This document shows, in pieces, positions 8,901 to 17,557 of a stretch of 64,000 nucleotides of DNA. Every line of letters starts with the position of its first letter. Position 1 is the stretch's first letter. The DNA is from G965205255 sp965205255. GTDB lineage: Bacteria; Pseudomonadota; Gammaproteobacteria; Pseudomonadales; Endozoicomonadaceae. The stretch covers positions 1,798,001-1,862,000 of the forward strand of contig OZ242051.1 in assembly GCA_965205255.1 (NCBI GenBank). The letters run 5' to 3'. Position numbers and translations under genes: made by a program. The notes under the pieces are model-generated. The model did no database searches and was not told where the DNA came from. It saw nothing but the letters and a program-made list of their open reading frames with translations.

Positions 8901-8917
8901 TATCTGAAGATTTGTTG
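8901..8917. repeat. 17-bp inverted repeat, right arm (partner 170-186)
   Basis: TATCTGAAGATTTGTTG is the exact reverse complement of 170-186. It lies just beyond the umuDC promoter and marks the right limit of the zinc-finger/umuDC block. Probably an IS terminus. Confidence 0.55.
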
Positions 8918-8990
8918 ACGATGCCTCCATCGCTGCTTTCATCATCTTCTGGATGATGAGTTCTTTAGCCAATAGTAAAGCAGAGAAGTC

Positions 8991-9186
8991 TTAATGCCTA
9001 ACCTCGGTAATCTGAACAACAGGTTTTTCTGAGGTTTGAGCTAGTTCAACAGCGCCATTAAAGTCTTTCGCTATAGAAACAGAATCTCCTTTATTAACAA
9101 GAAAATTGAAATATTTAATAAATGAATTTTTAGTAAGGATTTCTACCGACACTACTACCTTTCACAACAAAAAAGAAGTCAGACAT
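8991..9186 (-). pseudogene. Broken small gene fused to an IS6-type start
   Basis: From ATG at 9184-9186 the reading starts MSDFFFVVKGSSVGRNPY then stops. A +1 shift gives a longer open stretch (VEILTKNSFIKYFNFLVNKG through AKDFNGAVELAQTSEKPVVQ to the stop at 8991). The MSDF start and its leader resemble the start of an IS6-type transposase elsewhere in the window (MSDFKW at 33910). I do not recognise the second part. Frameshifted and probably dead. Confidence 0.35.
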
Positions 9187-9250
9187 AATTACTCCAATTT
9201 TATGTTTGGGAAGTAGTCTGACTTATTATCAATTTTTTACAATGGAGCCG
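9187..9250 (-). mobile_element. IS6-type left terminus fragment
   Basis: On the minus strand it starts GGCTCCATTGTAAAAAATTG and continues with ATAATAAGTCAGACTAC. The same layout of terminal repeat followed by a short leader occurs at 33847, 35390 and 38282. The terminus touches the stop codon of the unknown 344-residue gene. Confidence 0.55.
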
Positions 9251-9251
9251 T

Positions 9252-10286
9252 TTATCTACGTTTTCTTTGTGGCCTTATACCCTCTTGTGCATTTGCCTGC
9301 TTAGCAGTTACTCCTTCAAATTTTTTATTAGCATTAACTTTAGAGAGGACTAAATCATCCCAAGTAATATCTGCTCCATCTACTTCATCTTGCATATTTT
9401 TTTGTAACTGTGTAGATAGTACATCCTGATTTATATTACACATCAAATCGTCTATTTCTTGCTCAATGACTGCGAGTTGAAGCTCAGAATATTTTTTGTG
9501 TGGATCAAACCTAGTAAAATTACTTTTTACATATTCCCTTACCACCTTATTTAACGATTCATCGGTGGCGTTTTCTTCCAATGATTTTTTAAATTCATCC
9601 AAGGAATGAGCATCGTAAGCAAGATCCATTACTGCACCTGCCATGGCAGCATCAGCTAACTTTATACTCACGGCTTTTTCCCAACTTTTTTTAGTATCAC
9701 CGGTTAATACACCTTTTTTTGCTAAAAAATCTCCTGCATTAAGCAGCTGCCCTAAAAGGGGATAAGCTAATAATTCAGCTTCGAAGACTTCATTACCCTC
9801 TTCCTTTAACAGCCAGAGAAGTTCTTCACCATTTATATCAGCGGTTCCCTCTGGGGAATGTTCAAAAGGCTTAAGTGTGGGGGATAACTGAACATCTTTG
9901 CTGACACCATCCCAAGTTTCATCTTGCTTGTGGAACCGTGCATGTTTAGGGATATTGGACTTCTGAATAACAGTTTCACCATATTCTACATCTGGAACTT
10001 CTGCTAAAGACGGATTTGCCTTAATCTCCTTAACAGCGCGCTCATGAATATTCTTTTGTTCAGAGTTTAAAACGTTTCTCTGTACTTTTAAGTTACTTTT
10101 AGCTGTTTTTATTCCTTCGCTTTTTCCTTCACTATTAAGTATATTTATTTTAATTTCTTGGCGTACTTGTACATTCTTTCCTTTCCATGCTCCGGTAAAA
10201 AAAGCCTTTATCGCTTCAGTTTTATGTCCGGCCTTAAAAAGAGTTGTTGCTGCATGATAAGCTTGTTTGATGTTTTCAAAAGCCAT
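9252..10286 (-). CDS. Unknown 344-residue protein, effector candidate
   Basis: I do not recognise a family. A strong ribosome site (AAGGAGG, 5 bp spacing) supports the ATG at 10284-10286. There is no signal peptide. The product is predominantly charged and helical (for example HERAVKEIKANPSLAEV and YSELQLAVIEQEIDDLMCNI); the middle (about 165-220) has alternating leucines and alanines. The last seven residues are RPQRKRR, a short basic cluster of the kind seen in nuclear-localisation signals, though such clusters also occur by chance. An IS6-type terminus touches its stop codon and an IS6 C-terminal remnant lies about 330 bp upstream, so the gene sits between mobile-element debris. No operon partner. 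Confidence 0.75.
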   Translation of the reverse strand: MAFENIKQAYHAATTLFKAGHKTEAIKAFFTGAWKGKNVQVRQEIKINILNSEGKSEGIKTAKSNLKVQRNVLNSEQKNIHERAVKEIKANPSLAEVPDVEYGETVIQKSNIPKHARFHKQDETWDGVSKDVQLSPTLKPFEHSPEGTADINGEELLWLLKEEGNEVFEAELLAYPLLGQLLNAGDFLAKKGVLTGDTKKSWEKAVSIKLADAAMAGAVMDLAYDAHSLDEFKKSLEENATDESLNKVVREYVKSNFTRFDPHKKYSELQLAVIEQEIDDLMCNINQDVLSTQLQKNMQDEVDGADITWDDLVLSKVNANKKFEGVTAKQANAQEGIRPQRKRR

Positions 10287-10614
10287 TAGATCCTCCTTGA
10301 TGTTATAAGTCAGCTTTCTTAATTATGGTTTATTTTGATAAAATAACGCGGGGAATATTCTTGGCTCTTTCCCTTTTCTGTAGATAGCAACCAGCGCATG
10401 GGCACAAAGGGCACGTCAATGCGTTTCCGAATATGGATTCTGTTTTAAATATGATTTATATGGAAATTGACCAGCTGGAAAGCACAAATTATTCCAGACC
10501 AGTAACAAACTTTTATTCATATCAAGAGCATATAAACAATGTTTTTCATCCTCAACAGACACAAAATTATTGACACTACCGAAAAGAGAAATTCATAAGC
10601 AGGCTTTTGCCATC
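10287..10614. other. Intergenic stretch upstream of the 344-residue gene
   Basis: No convincing coding frame or RNA gene seen. It must contain the promoter of the leftward 344-residue gene, but no clear -35/-10 pair stands out. Confidence 0.4.
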
Positions 10615-10710
10615 TGGGATCAAGTTTCCCTGCAGGTGCTTTGCATCTACAAAAAGCAGGATATGATTTGCTGGCGTCAGAGCGAGTAAGTTGACTGTAC
10701 CCATTAAACA
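10615..10710 (+). pseudogene. IS6-family transposase C-terminal remnant
   Basis: The reading CAGGTGCTTTGCATCT followed by AAAAAGCAGGATA matches the 3' end of the IS6 pseudogene at 17558-18320 (AGALHLEKAGYDFMLY there, AGALHLQKAGYDLL here). Only this tail remains. Confidence 0.55.
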
Positions 10711-10738
10711 AGTAGCTTAGGTTAAAAAGGGTCTTAAC

Positions 10739-10808
10739 TTTGCAGTTTGCAGTTTGCAGTTTGCAGTTTGCAGTTTGCAGTTTGCAGTTTGCAGTTTGCA
10801 GTTTGCAG
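10739..10808. repeat. Heptamer tandem repeat (TTTGCAG) x10
   Basis: Ten perfect copies of TTTGCAG (70 bp) between the 3' end of eda and the IS6 remnant. Outside any recognised gene. Perfect identity suggests recent slippage; the copy number is probably variable. Confidence 0.95.
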
Positions 10809-10869
10809 AATACGGTCTAAACAATTGGGTCCACTTCTGTCAGAATGAATAAATCTTTTCAGCGGGTAC

Positions 10870-11496
10870 TCAAGCTTGCAACAAAGCCAAAGATTTGGCT
10901 AGATCAGTAATTTTCTGCCAGTTTTGATCTTTTATCAACTGCAAAGATGTAAGCCATGAGCCCCCCACACAAATAACATTGTTTAATGAAAGATAACTGT
11001 TCATATTTAAATAATTAATGCCACCAGTTGGGCAAAAAGTGACATTCTGAAAAGGATCAGACAAAGCTTTGAGTGTGAGTACCCCACCGCTCGATTCTGC
11101 CGGAAAAAACTTAAGACAATTTAGTCCATATTCCAGCGCCATCATTATCTCGCTGGCAGAAGAGACTCCGGGGATAAACGGAATGTTCTTTTTTTCGGAT
11201 ACAGCCAACATTTTTTCACTAATCCCTGGTGAGATAATAAAGTCACTCCCTGCATCCACTACCTGTTCAAACTGTGTTTGGTTAATTACAGTGCCCGCAC
11301 CTACTAAACACTCAGGGAACATCTTTTTGATTAAAGCAATACCATGAAGGGCACATTCAGTTCTCAGAGTTATTTCAAACACACTTATCCCGCCTTTCAA
11401 TAAGGCTTCAGCTAACGGCAGTGCATCACAAAGAAGAGGGATCGTTATCACAGGCATAACAGGCGCTGCCCTCTCCAGTACGGTTAAGCTATCCAT
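10870..11496 (-). CDS. eda: KDPG/KHG aldolase
   Basis: Class I aldolase splitting 2-keto-3-deoxy-6-phosphogluconate to pyruvate and glyceraldehyde-3-phosphate, the last step of hexuronate catabolism and of the Entner-Doudoroff route. 208 residues (E. coli Eda 213). Signatures: FEITLRTECA with the catalytic Glu, GAGTVIN, and LKFFPAE with the Schiff-base Lys. The ATG overlaps the kdgK stop by one base (TGATG), so translation is probably coupled. A GTG one codon earlier is possible. Last gene of the uxaC-uxuB-kdgK-eda cluster. Confidence 0.93.
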   Translation of the reverse strand: MDSLTVLERAAPVMPVITIPLLCDALPLAEALLKGGISVFEITLRTECALHGIALIKKMFPECLVGAGTVINQTQFEQVVDAGSDFIISPGISEKMLAVSEKKNIPFIPGVSSASEIMMALEYGLNCLKFFPAESSGGVLTLKALSDPFQNVTFCPTGGINYLNMNSYLSLNNVICVGGSWLTSLQLIKDQNWQKITDLAKSLALLQA

Positions 11497-12473
11497 CACT
11501 TATAGATCTCTTTTGCAAAAATTTTTGTAAGTGAACTATCTATAATAGCCCCCCGGTGTTGAATTACTGTTCCGGCCACTTTATGTGCAAACAGTACTGA
11601 ATCTTCTAATGTTAACTGGTTAAATCGTGCAGCAATATATGCCCCATTAAATGAATCTCCGGCTGCAGTCGCATCAATAACATGCTCAACACTAGGTGAA
11701 CAGACAGTGAAAACTTCACCATCTTTTTTTATTAAACAAGGTCTTCCACCGTCTTTAATAACGATTTCATTAACATTTTCATACCGTTTTAAAGTGTGTG
11801 ACTGGTTACTATCACCAAACAATGCTTTTTCATCATTAAAGGTTAATAGTGCTATATCTGTTAATAGCATGACTCTGTCATAGTAAGATCTAGCCTGTTT
11901 TTCAGACTCCCATAAGCTGGGCCGATAATTAGAGTCAAAAATAATGGTTGTACCCTTTTCTTTAGCTTTTTCAAGTAAAGTTAACAATCTGGTACGTCCC
12001 TCCTCAGGCAAAATTGCAAGTGTAATACCTGATATATATATATAATTACTTTGGGATACGAGATTATCTTGCTGCTGTTGGGATAATCCATCGTGAGAAA
12101 ACAACCTTTTTGCTGCTGAATCATTACGCCAATAAGTAAACGAACGCTCCCCTTCCTGATCCGTATTAATCATATATAAACCCGGAATTTTATCCTGAAT
12201 ATGCAACACGTAGCGACAATCAATATGTTCCTGCAGCCATTGCCTGATCATGGATTGACTAAGCTCATCTTTTCCTAACGCGGTAACATATTGTACTGTT
12301 GCCTTCTTTTTATTCAGGAGTCTTGCCAGATACGTGGCAGTATTTAGTGTGTCTCCGGCAAATTCCTGTCGATAGGCACAAACATTAATGAACTGAGCGG
12401 AAAGAGGAGAAAGCTCTATCATGCATTCGCCAATACAGGCTATGGTAACAGGGTCGTTTTGAAACTCTAACAT
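11496..12473 (-). CDS. kdgK: 2-keto-3-deoxygluconate kinase (PfkB family)
   Basis: Phosphorylates KDG to KDPG. 325 residues. The N-terminal GECMIELS and FAGDTLNTATYLARL are typical of bacterial KdgK, and the C-terminal DATAAGDSFNGAY is the PfkB signature with the catalytic Asp and anion hole. Its neighbours (eda overlapping, uxuB upstream) fix the substrate within a general sugar-kinase family. A gap of about 160 bp separates it from uxuB, so an internal promoter is possible. Confidence 0.92.
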   Translation of the reverse strand: MLEFQNDPVTIACIGECMIELSPLSAQFINVCAYRQEFAGDTLNTATYLARLLNKKKATVQYVTALGKDELSQSMIRQWLQEHIDCRYVLHIQDKIPGLYMINTDQEGERSFTYWRNDSAAKRLFSHDGLSQQQQDNLVSQSNYIYISGITLAILPEEGRTRLLTLLEKAKEKGTTIIFDSNYRPSLWESEKQARSYYDRVMLLTDIALLTFNDEKALFGDSNQSHTLKRYENVNEIVIKDGGRPCLIKKDGEVFTVCSPSVEHVIDATAAGDSFNGAYIAARFNQLTLEDSVLFAHKVAGTVIQHRGAIIDSSLTKIFAKEIYK

Positions 12474-12559
12474 ACAAATATTAATCCGAGGTTTTCACTA
12501 TCATAACTAATGCCAAAATTATTTTAGGTTTCTTCTTGCTTTTTTTTACTGGTTTTTTC

Positions 12560-12632
12560 ATTATTTTCTTATCTCTCTAACTAAGCTTTGAAGACATGTT
12601 CATTGTAGTAGCTATAAGCGGAGCCTATTTCT
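12560..12632. repeat. Dispersed repeat family, partial copy (right part)
   Basis: TTTGAAGACATGTTCAT then TGTAGTAGCTATAA matches the right part of the ~150-bp dispersed repeat seen in full at 43020-43175 (AAGCATGCTCATAACAGTAG there). Only the right portion is present. Confidence 0.4.
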
Positions 12633-14123
12633 TCAGGCTGCATAAAATTTCACTCCTGCCTTAACATGAAAGATTTTAATATACTTATATGCATCAATAA
12701 TAGCGTTGATAAAGGTATCTTTCTGGCTAAGTTCAGTATCGAAAATTTGGTCAAGATTCAGAAAGTTTAAAACTACTTTTTCAACATTGCCGGTGGCTAA
12801 AGTAATGGCTTTTTGTAATGACTTTTGCATTGGATCTTTTACATCAATTGCCTGACCTTGCTCATCAATGCCGGACACATAATGCATCCACCCAGCAATA
12901 CCTAAAGCAATACACGGGAAAGGTTTGTTTTTAGCCAGTAATACTTTTACCGTATCCAGCCAACGTTGTGGGATTTTTTGAGACCCGTCCATTGCAATTT
13001 GCCAGGTACTATGTTCAATGTATGGATTAGAAAAACGAGCAATCAATGCATCAGCATATGCAAAAAGATCCACGCCTTGCGGTGCATCCAGCGCAGGTAT
13101 AGCTTCGCTGTACAAAAATTTTTTAATTAATGTCCGGTAGTCCGGATTACATATAGCCTGATAAACCGTCTTATAACCACCCAGATACCCAAGATAAGCC
13201 AGCAATGAGTGAGAACCATTAAGCATTCGTAACTTCATGGACTCATAAGGTGTTACATTATCTGTAAATATGACACCATCAATTAAATCCCAATCTGGCC
13301 GTCCGGAAGAAAATTTGTCTTCTATTACCCATTGGCTAAAACCTTCGCATACAATACCACAATGATCTTCCAGACCAAGAGCCTCTTGGAGCTGTGCCTG
13401 CTCTTTGCCTGTTTGTGCCGGAACAATACGATCCACCATTGTGGATGGAAAACAAACAGTTTTTTTAATCCATGGTACCAGTTTTGGGTTCGTTAAACTG
13501 GCAAGCTGGGTAACGACAGAGCGTAATCTTTCACCATTAAGGGAGCAGTTATCACAGCTCATCAGGGTAAAAGGTGTCTGACCATTTGCAAAACATTTTT
13601 CCAGAGCTGCAACAATAATACCTATGGCTGATATAGGGTGTTCCGAGTGTTCAATATCATGAATAATCATCGGGTGGTCAACAATTAACTGACCATTAGC
13701 AGGATTTAAACAGTATCCCTTTTCAGTTATAGTCAGCGATACTATGCGAGTTTCTGGTTGCGCTATTAACTCAATGAGTGGTAACCGGTTATGACAGGCA
13801 ATCATTGTTTTGCAAATTGAAGCACAAACTTTTGTCATCTGACTACCATCTTGGTTAAGCTCCAGTACACTGTACATATAGTCTTGCATGGGTAATTCAG
13901 AGGTAACACCTTCTTTACTAAAGAGACTGACGCCAGTGATACCCCAGTTTGTCTGCCCTGTTTTATTCATCAGTTCGTGGGTATACAAGGCCTGATGTGC
14001 CCGATGAAAGGCTCCTAAACCAATATGAACAATACCAGGTATTAAATGATCAACATTGTATTGCGGTAAATTTACCCTGTCGGGAGATAATCTGTTCACA
14101 GACTCTTTATTAAGTAATGTCAT
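12633..14123 (-). CDS. uxuB: D-fructuronate reductase (mannonate oxidoreductase)
   Basis: Long-chain mannitol-dehydrogenase-family enzyme, 496 residues (E. coli UxuB 486), NADH-linked conversion of D-fructuronate to D-mannonate. The N-terminal VHIGLGAFHRAHQALYTHEL forms the Rossmann nucleotide site; KLRMLNGSHSLLAYLGYLGG carries the catalytic lysine and His region of the family. Mannitol dehydrogenase or tagaturonate reductase are alternatives within the family, but its position 20 bp after uxaC favours UxuB. The partner dehydratase uxuA is absent from this window. Confidence 0.88.
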   Translation of the reverse strand: MTLLNKESVNRLSPDRVNLPQYNVDHLIPGIVHIGLGAFHRAHQALYTHELMNKTGQTNWGITGVSLFSKEGVTSELPMQDYMYSVLELNQDGSQMTKVCASICKTMIACHNRLPLIELIAQPETRIVSLTITEKGYCLNPANGQLIVDHPMIIHDIEHSEHPISAIGIIVAALEKCFANGQTPFTLMSCDNCSLNGERLRSVVTQLASLTNPKLVPWIKKTVCFPSTMVDRIVPAQTGKEQAQLQEALGLEDHCGIVCEGFSQWVIEDKFSSGRPDWDLIDGVIFTDNVTPYESMKLRMLNGSHSLLAYLGYLGGYKTVYQAICNPDYRTLIKKFLYSEAIPALDAPQGVDLFAYADALIARFSNPYIEHSTWQIAMDGSQKIPQRWLDTVKVLLAKNKPFPCIALGIAGWMHYVSGIDEQGQAIDVKDPMQKSLQKAITLATGNVEKVVLNFLNLDQIFDTELSQKDTFINAIIDAYKYIKIFHVKAGVKFYAA

Positions 14124-14142
14124 GGCAAATTCTGCTTAACAG

Positions 14143-15555
14143 TTAAAGGTTGTAGGCTTTTTTAGGAAGATGATAAGCTAAATCTACAGCAATTTCGTGT
14201 GCCTCTTCAATGGTAATCAGATGTTCGCATACTTGGTGTGCCAAATAATTGGCATCAACCCGCCTTGCTACATCATGCCTTGCCGGAATAGAAAGAAACG
14301 CCCGAGTATCGTCATTAAACCCAACCGTATTATAAAAGCCGGCTGTTTCTGTTATCTGACGACGATAGCGCATCATTCCTTCAGGGCTGTCGTGGAACCA
14401 CCAAGCCGGTCCGATTTTTAGTGCCGGATAATGGCCTGCCAAAGGAGCAATCTCTCGACTATATGTTGATTCATCCATCGAAAATGCAATAATGGTCAGC
14501 TCTTTGCTATTGCCCACCTCATTTAACAGTGGTTTAAGACCATTCACAAAGTCTACACGTGTAGGAATATCACACCCTTTATCTGGACCAAATGTTTTAT
14601 GCACAATTGAGTTATGGTTTCGCTCACAACCAACATGTAATTGCATCACCAGTCCGTCATCTCTGCTCATACGGGCAAGCTCGACCAGCATATGACCACG
14701 AAACAGCTCAGCGTCTTCCGGAGACAGTTCTCCCGTTAAAGCATTAGTCAGTAATGTTTGACAATGATTCTTGGAAAGAATAGTGGTAAATGCTGTGGGA
14801 AAACCATGGTCTGTGGCTTTTGCTCCCATACTCTTGAAAAAAGCTCGTTGTTGCTGTATGGCCTCCAGATAATCTGGCCAGCTATACACGTCCTTATTCG
14901 TTTGCTCTGCAAAAAGCTTCATATGCGATTTGAAATCAGGATGCTCTGGGTTAGTAATATCATCTGGCCGAAAAGTGGGTATAACTCGCCCATCCCATTC
15001 ATGTTGAATTTTTTGATGTATTTGTAGCGTGTCTATCGCACTTTCTGTGGTGGAAATGACTTCAATATTAAATCGTTTAAAGAGGTTTCGGGGAAGAAAC
15101 GCTTCACTTTTTAACTGCTGTGCAATATGGTTATAAATATTGTCTGCTGTATCTGCATTTAAAGGTTCGGTTACCTCCAGCACTTCTGTGAGAGCATGAG
15201 TCATCCACATTCTACTTGGGGTACCTCTATACAAATGGAAGTTTTCTGCAAACAGTCGCCATATCTTTCTCGGGTCTGTTTCATGATAAATACTCGGCCT
15301 GCATGTTTCAATCCCCAAAGATTCAAGTGAAATACCTTGGCTATATAACATTCTAAAAATGTAATGGTCCGGCATAATCAAAAAAGCGGCGGGGTTTTCA
15401 AAAGGTTTGTTGTAGGCATACCAAGCCGGATCTGTATGTCCGTGTGGGCTAATGATTGGCAGATGCTCGACACTTTTGAAAATCTCTCGAGCGATCGGGC
15501 GCACAACTGTATCGGCAGAAAAAAGTCGATCGGGGTGAAGCGCATATGGAGTCAT
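14143..15555 (-). CDS. uxaC: Glucuronate/galacturonate isomerase
   Basis: First step of hexuronate catabolism: D-glucuronate to D-fructuronate and D-galacturonate to D-tagaturonate. 470 residues, exactly the usual size. ISPHGHTDPAWYA near residue 37 carries the metal-binding His residues of the amidohydrolase-like fold; QLHVGCERNHN and FNDDTRAFLSIPARHDVARR are family-typical. First gene of the four-gene leftward cluster. AGGACTG a few bases upstream of the ATG may serve as ribosome site. No UxuR/KdgR-type regulator or transporter gene lies adjacent. Confidence 0.95.
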   Translation of the reverse strand: MTPYALHPDRLFSADTVVRPIAREIFKSVEHLPIISPHGHTDPAWYAYNKPFENPAAFLIMPDHYIFRMLYSQGISLESLGIETCRPSIYHETDPRKIWRLFAENFHLYRGTPSRMWMTHALTEVLEVTEPLNADTADNIYNHIAQQLKSEAFLPRNLFKRFNIEVISTTESAIDTLQIHQKIQHEWDGRVIPTFRPDDITNPEHPDFKSHMKLFAEQTNKDVYSWPDYLEAIQQQRAFFKSMGAKATDHGFPTAFTTILSKNHCQTLLTNALTGELSPEDAELFRGHMLVELARMSRDDGLVMQLHVGCERNHNSIVHKTFGPDKGCDIPTRVDFVNGLKPLLNEVGNSKELTIIAFSMDESTYSREIAPLAGHYPALKIGPAWWFHDSPEGMMRYRRQITETAGFYNTVGFNDDTRAFLSIPARHDVARRVDANYLAHQVCEHLITIEEAHEIAVDLAYHLPKKAYNL

Positions 15556-16331
15556 TTACATACAGTCCTGATCTGTGCAAAATAATATTCATTATTTATG
15601 AATGACAGAGCCTATTACCCTCAAGGCAAGATTGTCAATGTTTAATACAAAATCCTGCTTATAATTTCTTATTGCGCTACTTTTTTTGATCTTGCTGTAA
15701 GACTATTATTCGTCATTGCACTTTCAACAATACTTCAGACACTTTTACGCAGCAATAGTCTCGTACGGGCGATTAATCTGACCGACTCGACGCTGACCAG
15801 CAAGACATACGAAACAATCAATAGTGACTCTATTGCAGATTTTATGGATGCATTAAAACAGGCTAGTCTCAGATAAGAAAATAAACATTATTCTTGATTG
15901 TAGACCATGCAGCTAAAGAGTAGAGGCACTTGCCAATGAAAAAAAACTGACTGTTTCTTTAAACTCAAAGTCCGGGAGAGCAGGCTAAAATCAGTTAAAT
16001 TAGTTTACTTTGAATGCAGGTTTTTATCTCTTTACTATGAAATAATTTACAGGTTGGTGATTACAATCTATCACTCATATTGCCCAGAAGAACAAAAATT
16101 AAGAAATATTCCTGCCAATATCACGTGTTGCAATAAGCACCGGTAGTTCTCGCTATTTGTGTATCTGAGCATTGTTAATTTGTATTATTAAAGCCCTTTA
16201 ATCAGGGTGAATCATTCCTGATAGTAAGTAGCTCCAACAACCTTGTTAGTATCGAGATAAAACTTTATATCCAAGCTGCTCTCTTACCTGTAGTCATCTC
16301 ATGATTAATCAATTTACAGGAGGATTTTATT
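15556..16331. other. Long intergenic region with a gene remnant
   Basis: Contains a dispersed-repeat copy (15640-15725) and, from about 15708 to 15875 on the plus strand, an open stretch ending MDALKQASLR then a stop. It has no start codon and I do not recognise it; it may be the tail of a lost gene. The rest holds the promoters of uxaC (leftward) and the repeat protein (rightward). Confidence 0.35.
15640..15725 (+). repeat. Dispersed repeat family, partial copy
   Basis: AATCCTGCTTATAATTTCTT then ATTGCGCTACTTTTT and GATCTTGCTGTAA align with the left half of the repeat at 43020-43175. The right half is missing. Confidence 0.6.
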
Positions 16332-17285
16332 ATGATCAATGACCCAAACCTAACAGGCATACCAACGACATCAACTATAACATTAGACCTATCTGGTAGC
16401 ATCACTGCACCATTGAGTAGTTCGTATTTTTCTGGCTTTAAAACATCGATCACTACTGGTGCAGGTTTAGCCATAGGTCTTACCAAAAGCGTTGCAAACA
16501 GAGCAATTAAATTAACTACAAGAGCAACAGAAATTTTTTTGCCCTTAGTAGGTGCTGCACTTATAGGTCGATACTCTCCTATCCTGGGTTTTGCATCGCT
16601 GCTAGTTTACCGGCTAGGCAACGAGTATTTTGTTGTCTCAAAAGACATCAAAAACCCAACAGTTAATGACTTGAAAAAAGCGAACTATGAGCTAGAAGTC
16701 AAGATTAAACAACTAATAAGCGAAAATCAGGGCGGTACTCCAGATGATCTAGACGGTACTCCAGATGATCTAGACGGTACTCCAGATGATCTAGACGGTA
16801 CTCCAGGTGATCTAGGCGGTACTCCAGGTGATCTAGGCGGTACTCCAGGTGATCTAGGCGGTACTCCAGGTGATCTAGGCGGTACTCCAGGTGATCTAGG
16901 CGGTACTCCAGGTGATCTAGGCGGTACTCCAGGTGATCTAGGCGGTACTCCAGGTGATCTAGGCGGTACTCCAGCCGGAGGAGTGGCAGGTAATCAAGAC
17001 AAACCGAATTTATTTGATATCGATTGTTTTGTTACAAAAGTTACTCCAGGTAATAAACGTGCACGTAAACAAGGTACACAAATAACAATTACGAAGAAAG
17101 AGCTTAAGACACCACTTAATAAGCGCGGAGGTTCACTCAAACCTTCTCGCGCTGACCCGACTAAAGCGGGAGGTAAAAAAGTAGGTAATAGAACCGCAAA
17201 GAATAAGTTGCTAGATGAGCTGGAAACATTACAGCGAGAAGTTGGAAAGCTGGAACAAAGAACGCTGAGAAGCGGTACTAAATAA
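16332..17285 (+). CDS. Unknown protein with eleven GTPxDLx heptapeptide repeats
   Basis: 317 residues with a strong ribosome site (AGGAGG) before the ATG. Residues about 38-100 are hydrophobic and glycine/alanine-rich (two possible membrane segments around ITTGAGLAIGL and LPLVGAALIG). A short coiled-coil-like stretch (NDLKKANYELEVKIKQLI) follows. Residues 135-211 are eleven tandem copies of a 7-residue unit: three GTPDDLD then eight GTPGDLG. The C-terminal ~95 residues are strongly basic, with KRARK at 242-246 resembling a nuclear-localisation signal, and end in a leucine-rich helix (LLDELETLQREVGKLEQ). No family recognised and no signal peptide. The near-perfect DNA repeat implies length variation. 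An IS6 pseudogene follows. Effector candidate by inference. Confidence 0.75.
   Translation: MINDPNLTGIPTTSTITLDLSGSITAPLSSSYFSGFKTSITTGAGLAIGLTKSVANRAIKLTTRATEIFLPLVGAALIGRYSPILGFASLLVYRLGNEYFVVSKDIKNPTVNDLKKANYELEVKIKQLISENQGGTPDDLDGTPDDLDGTPDDLDGTPGDLGGTPGDLGGTPGDLGGTPGDLGGTPGDLGGTPGDLGGTPGDLGGTPGDLGGTPAGGVAGNQDKPNLFDIDCFVTKVTPGNKRARKQGTQITITKKELKTPLNKRGGSLKPSRADPTKAGGKKVGNRTAKNKLLDELETLQREVGKLEQRTLRSGTK
16734..16964 (+). repeat. Coding 21-bp tandem repeat x11
   Basis: Eleven 21-bp units in frame. The first three read GGTACTCCAGATGATCTAGA, the next eight carry GGT in place of GAT and GGC in place of GAC. Units within each type are identical at DNA level. Unit length is a multiple of three, so copy-number change alters protein length without a frameshift. 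Confidence 0.97.
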
Positions 17286-17394
17286 ACTTAATCTCTTCTT
17301 TTCAGTTTGTATGTAGCCATGTTGAAAATGTGATGTTTGATCACACCACCGCCGGCAGATGTCTAGACATTTGCCGGCATTTTCAATACATCAT

Positions 17395-17505
17395 AGAAAA
17401 ACCTGCTTCTAGTTTCTTATTGCACTACTTTTCTGATATTGCTGTTATGTGGTGTAGCTCTTGGCTATAGATAGCTATTACTCGTCATTTTGGCGCCGTC
17501 GACTT
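17395..17505 (+). repeat. Dispersed repeat family copy
   Basis: AAACCTGCTTCTAGTTTCTT, ATTGCACTACTTTTCTGATA, TTGCTGTTATG and GCTATTACTCGTCATTT follow the consensus of 43020-43175. It lies between the repeat protein and the IS6 pseudogene; the right end is lost. Confidence 0.7.
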
Positions 17506-17557
17506 ATCGAATATTTGTTGTCACAGTTAGCTCACCCAGCAATAAACAGGACTAACC

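Noticed and set aside
10739..10808. CRISPR-like array
   Set aside because: Units are 7 bp and directly adjacent without spacers; a simple tandem repeat.
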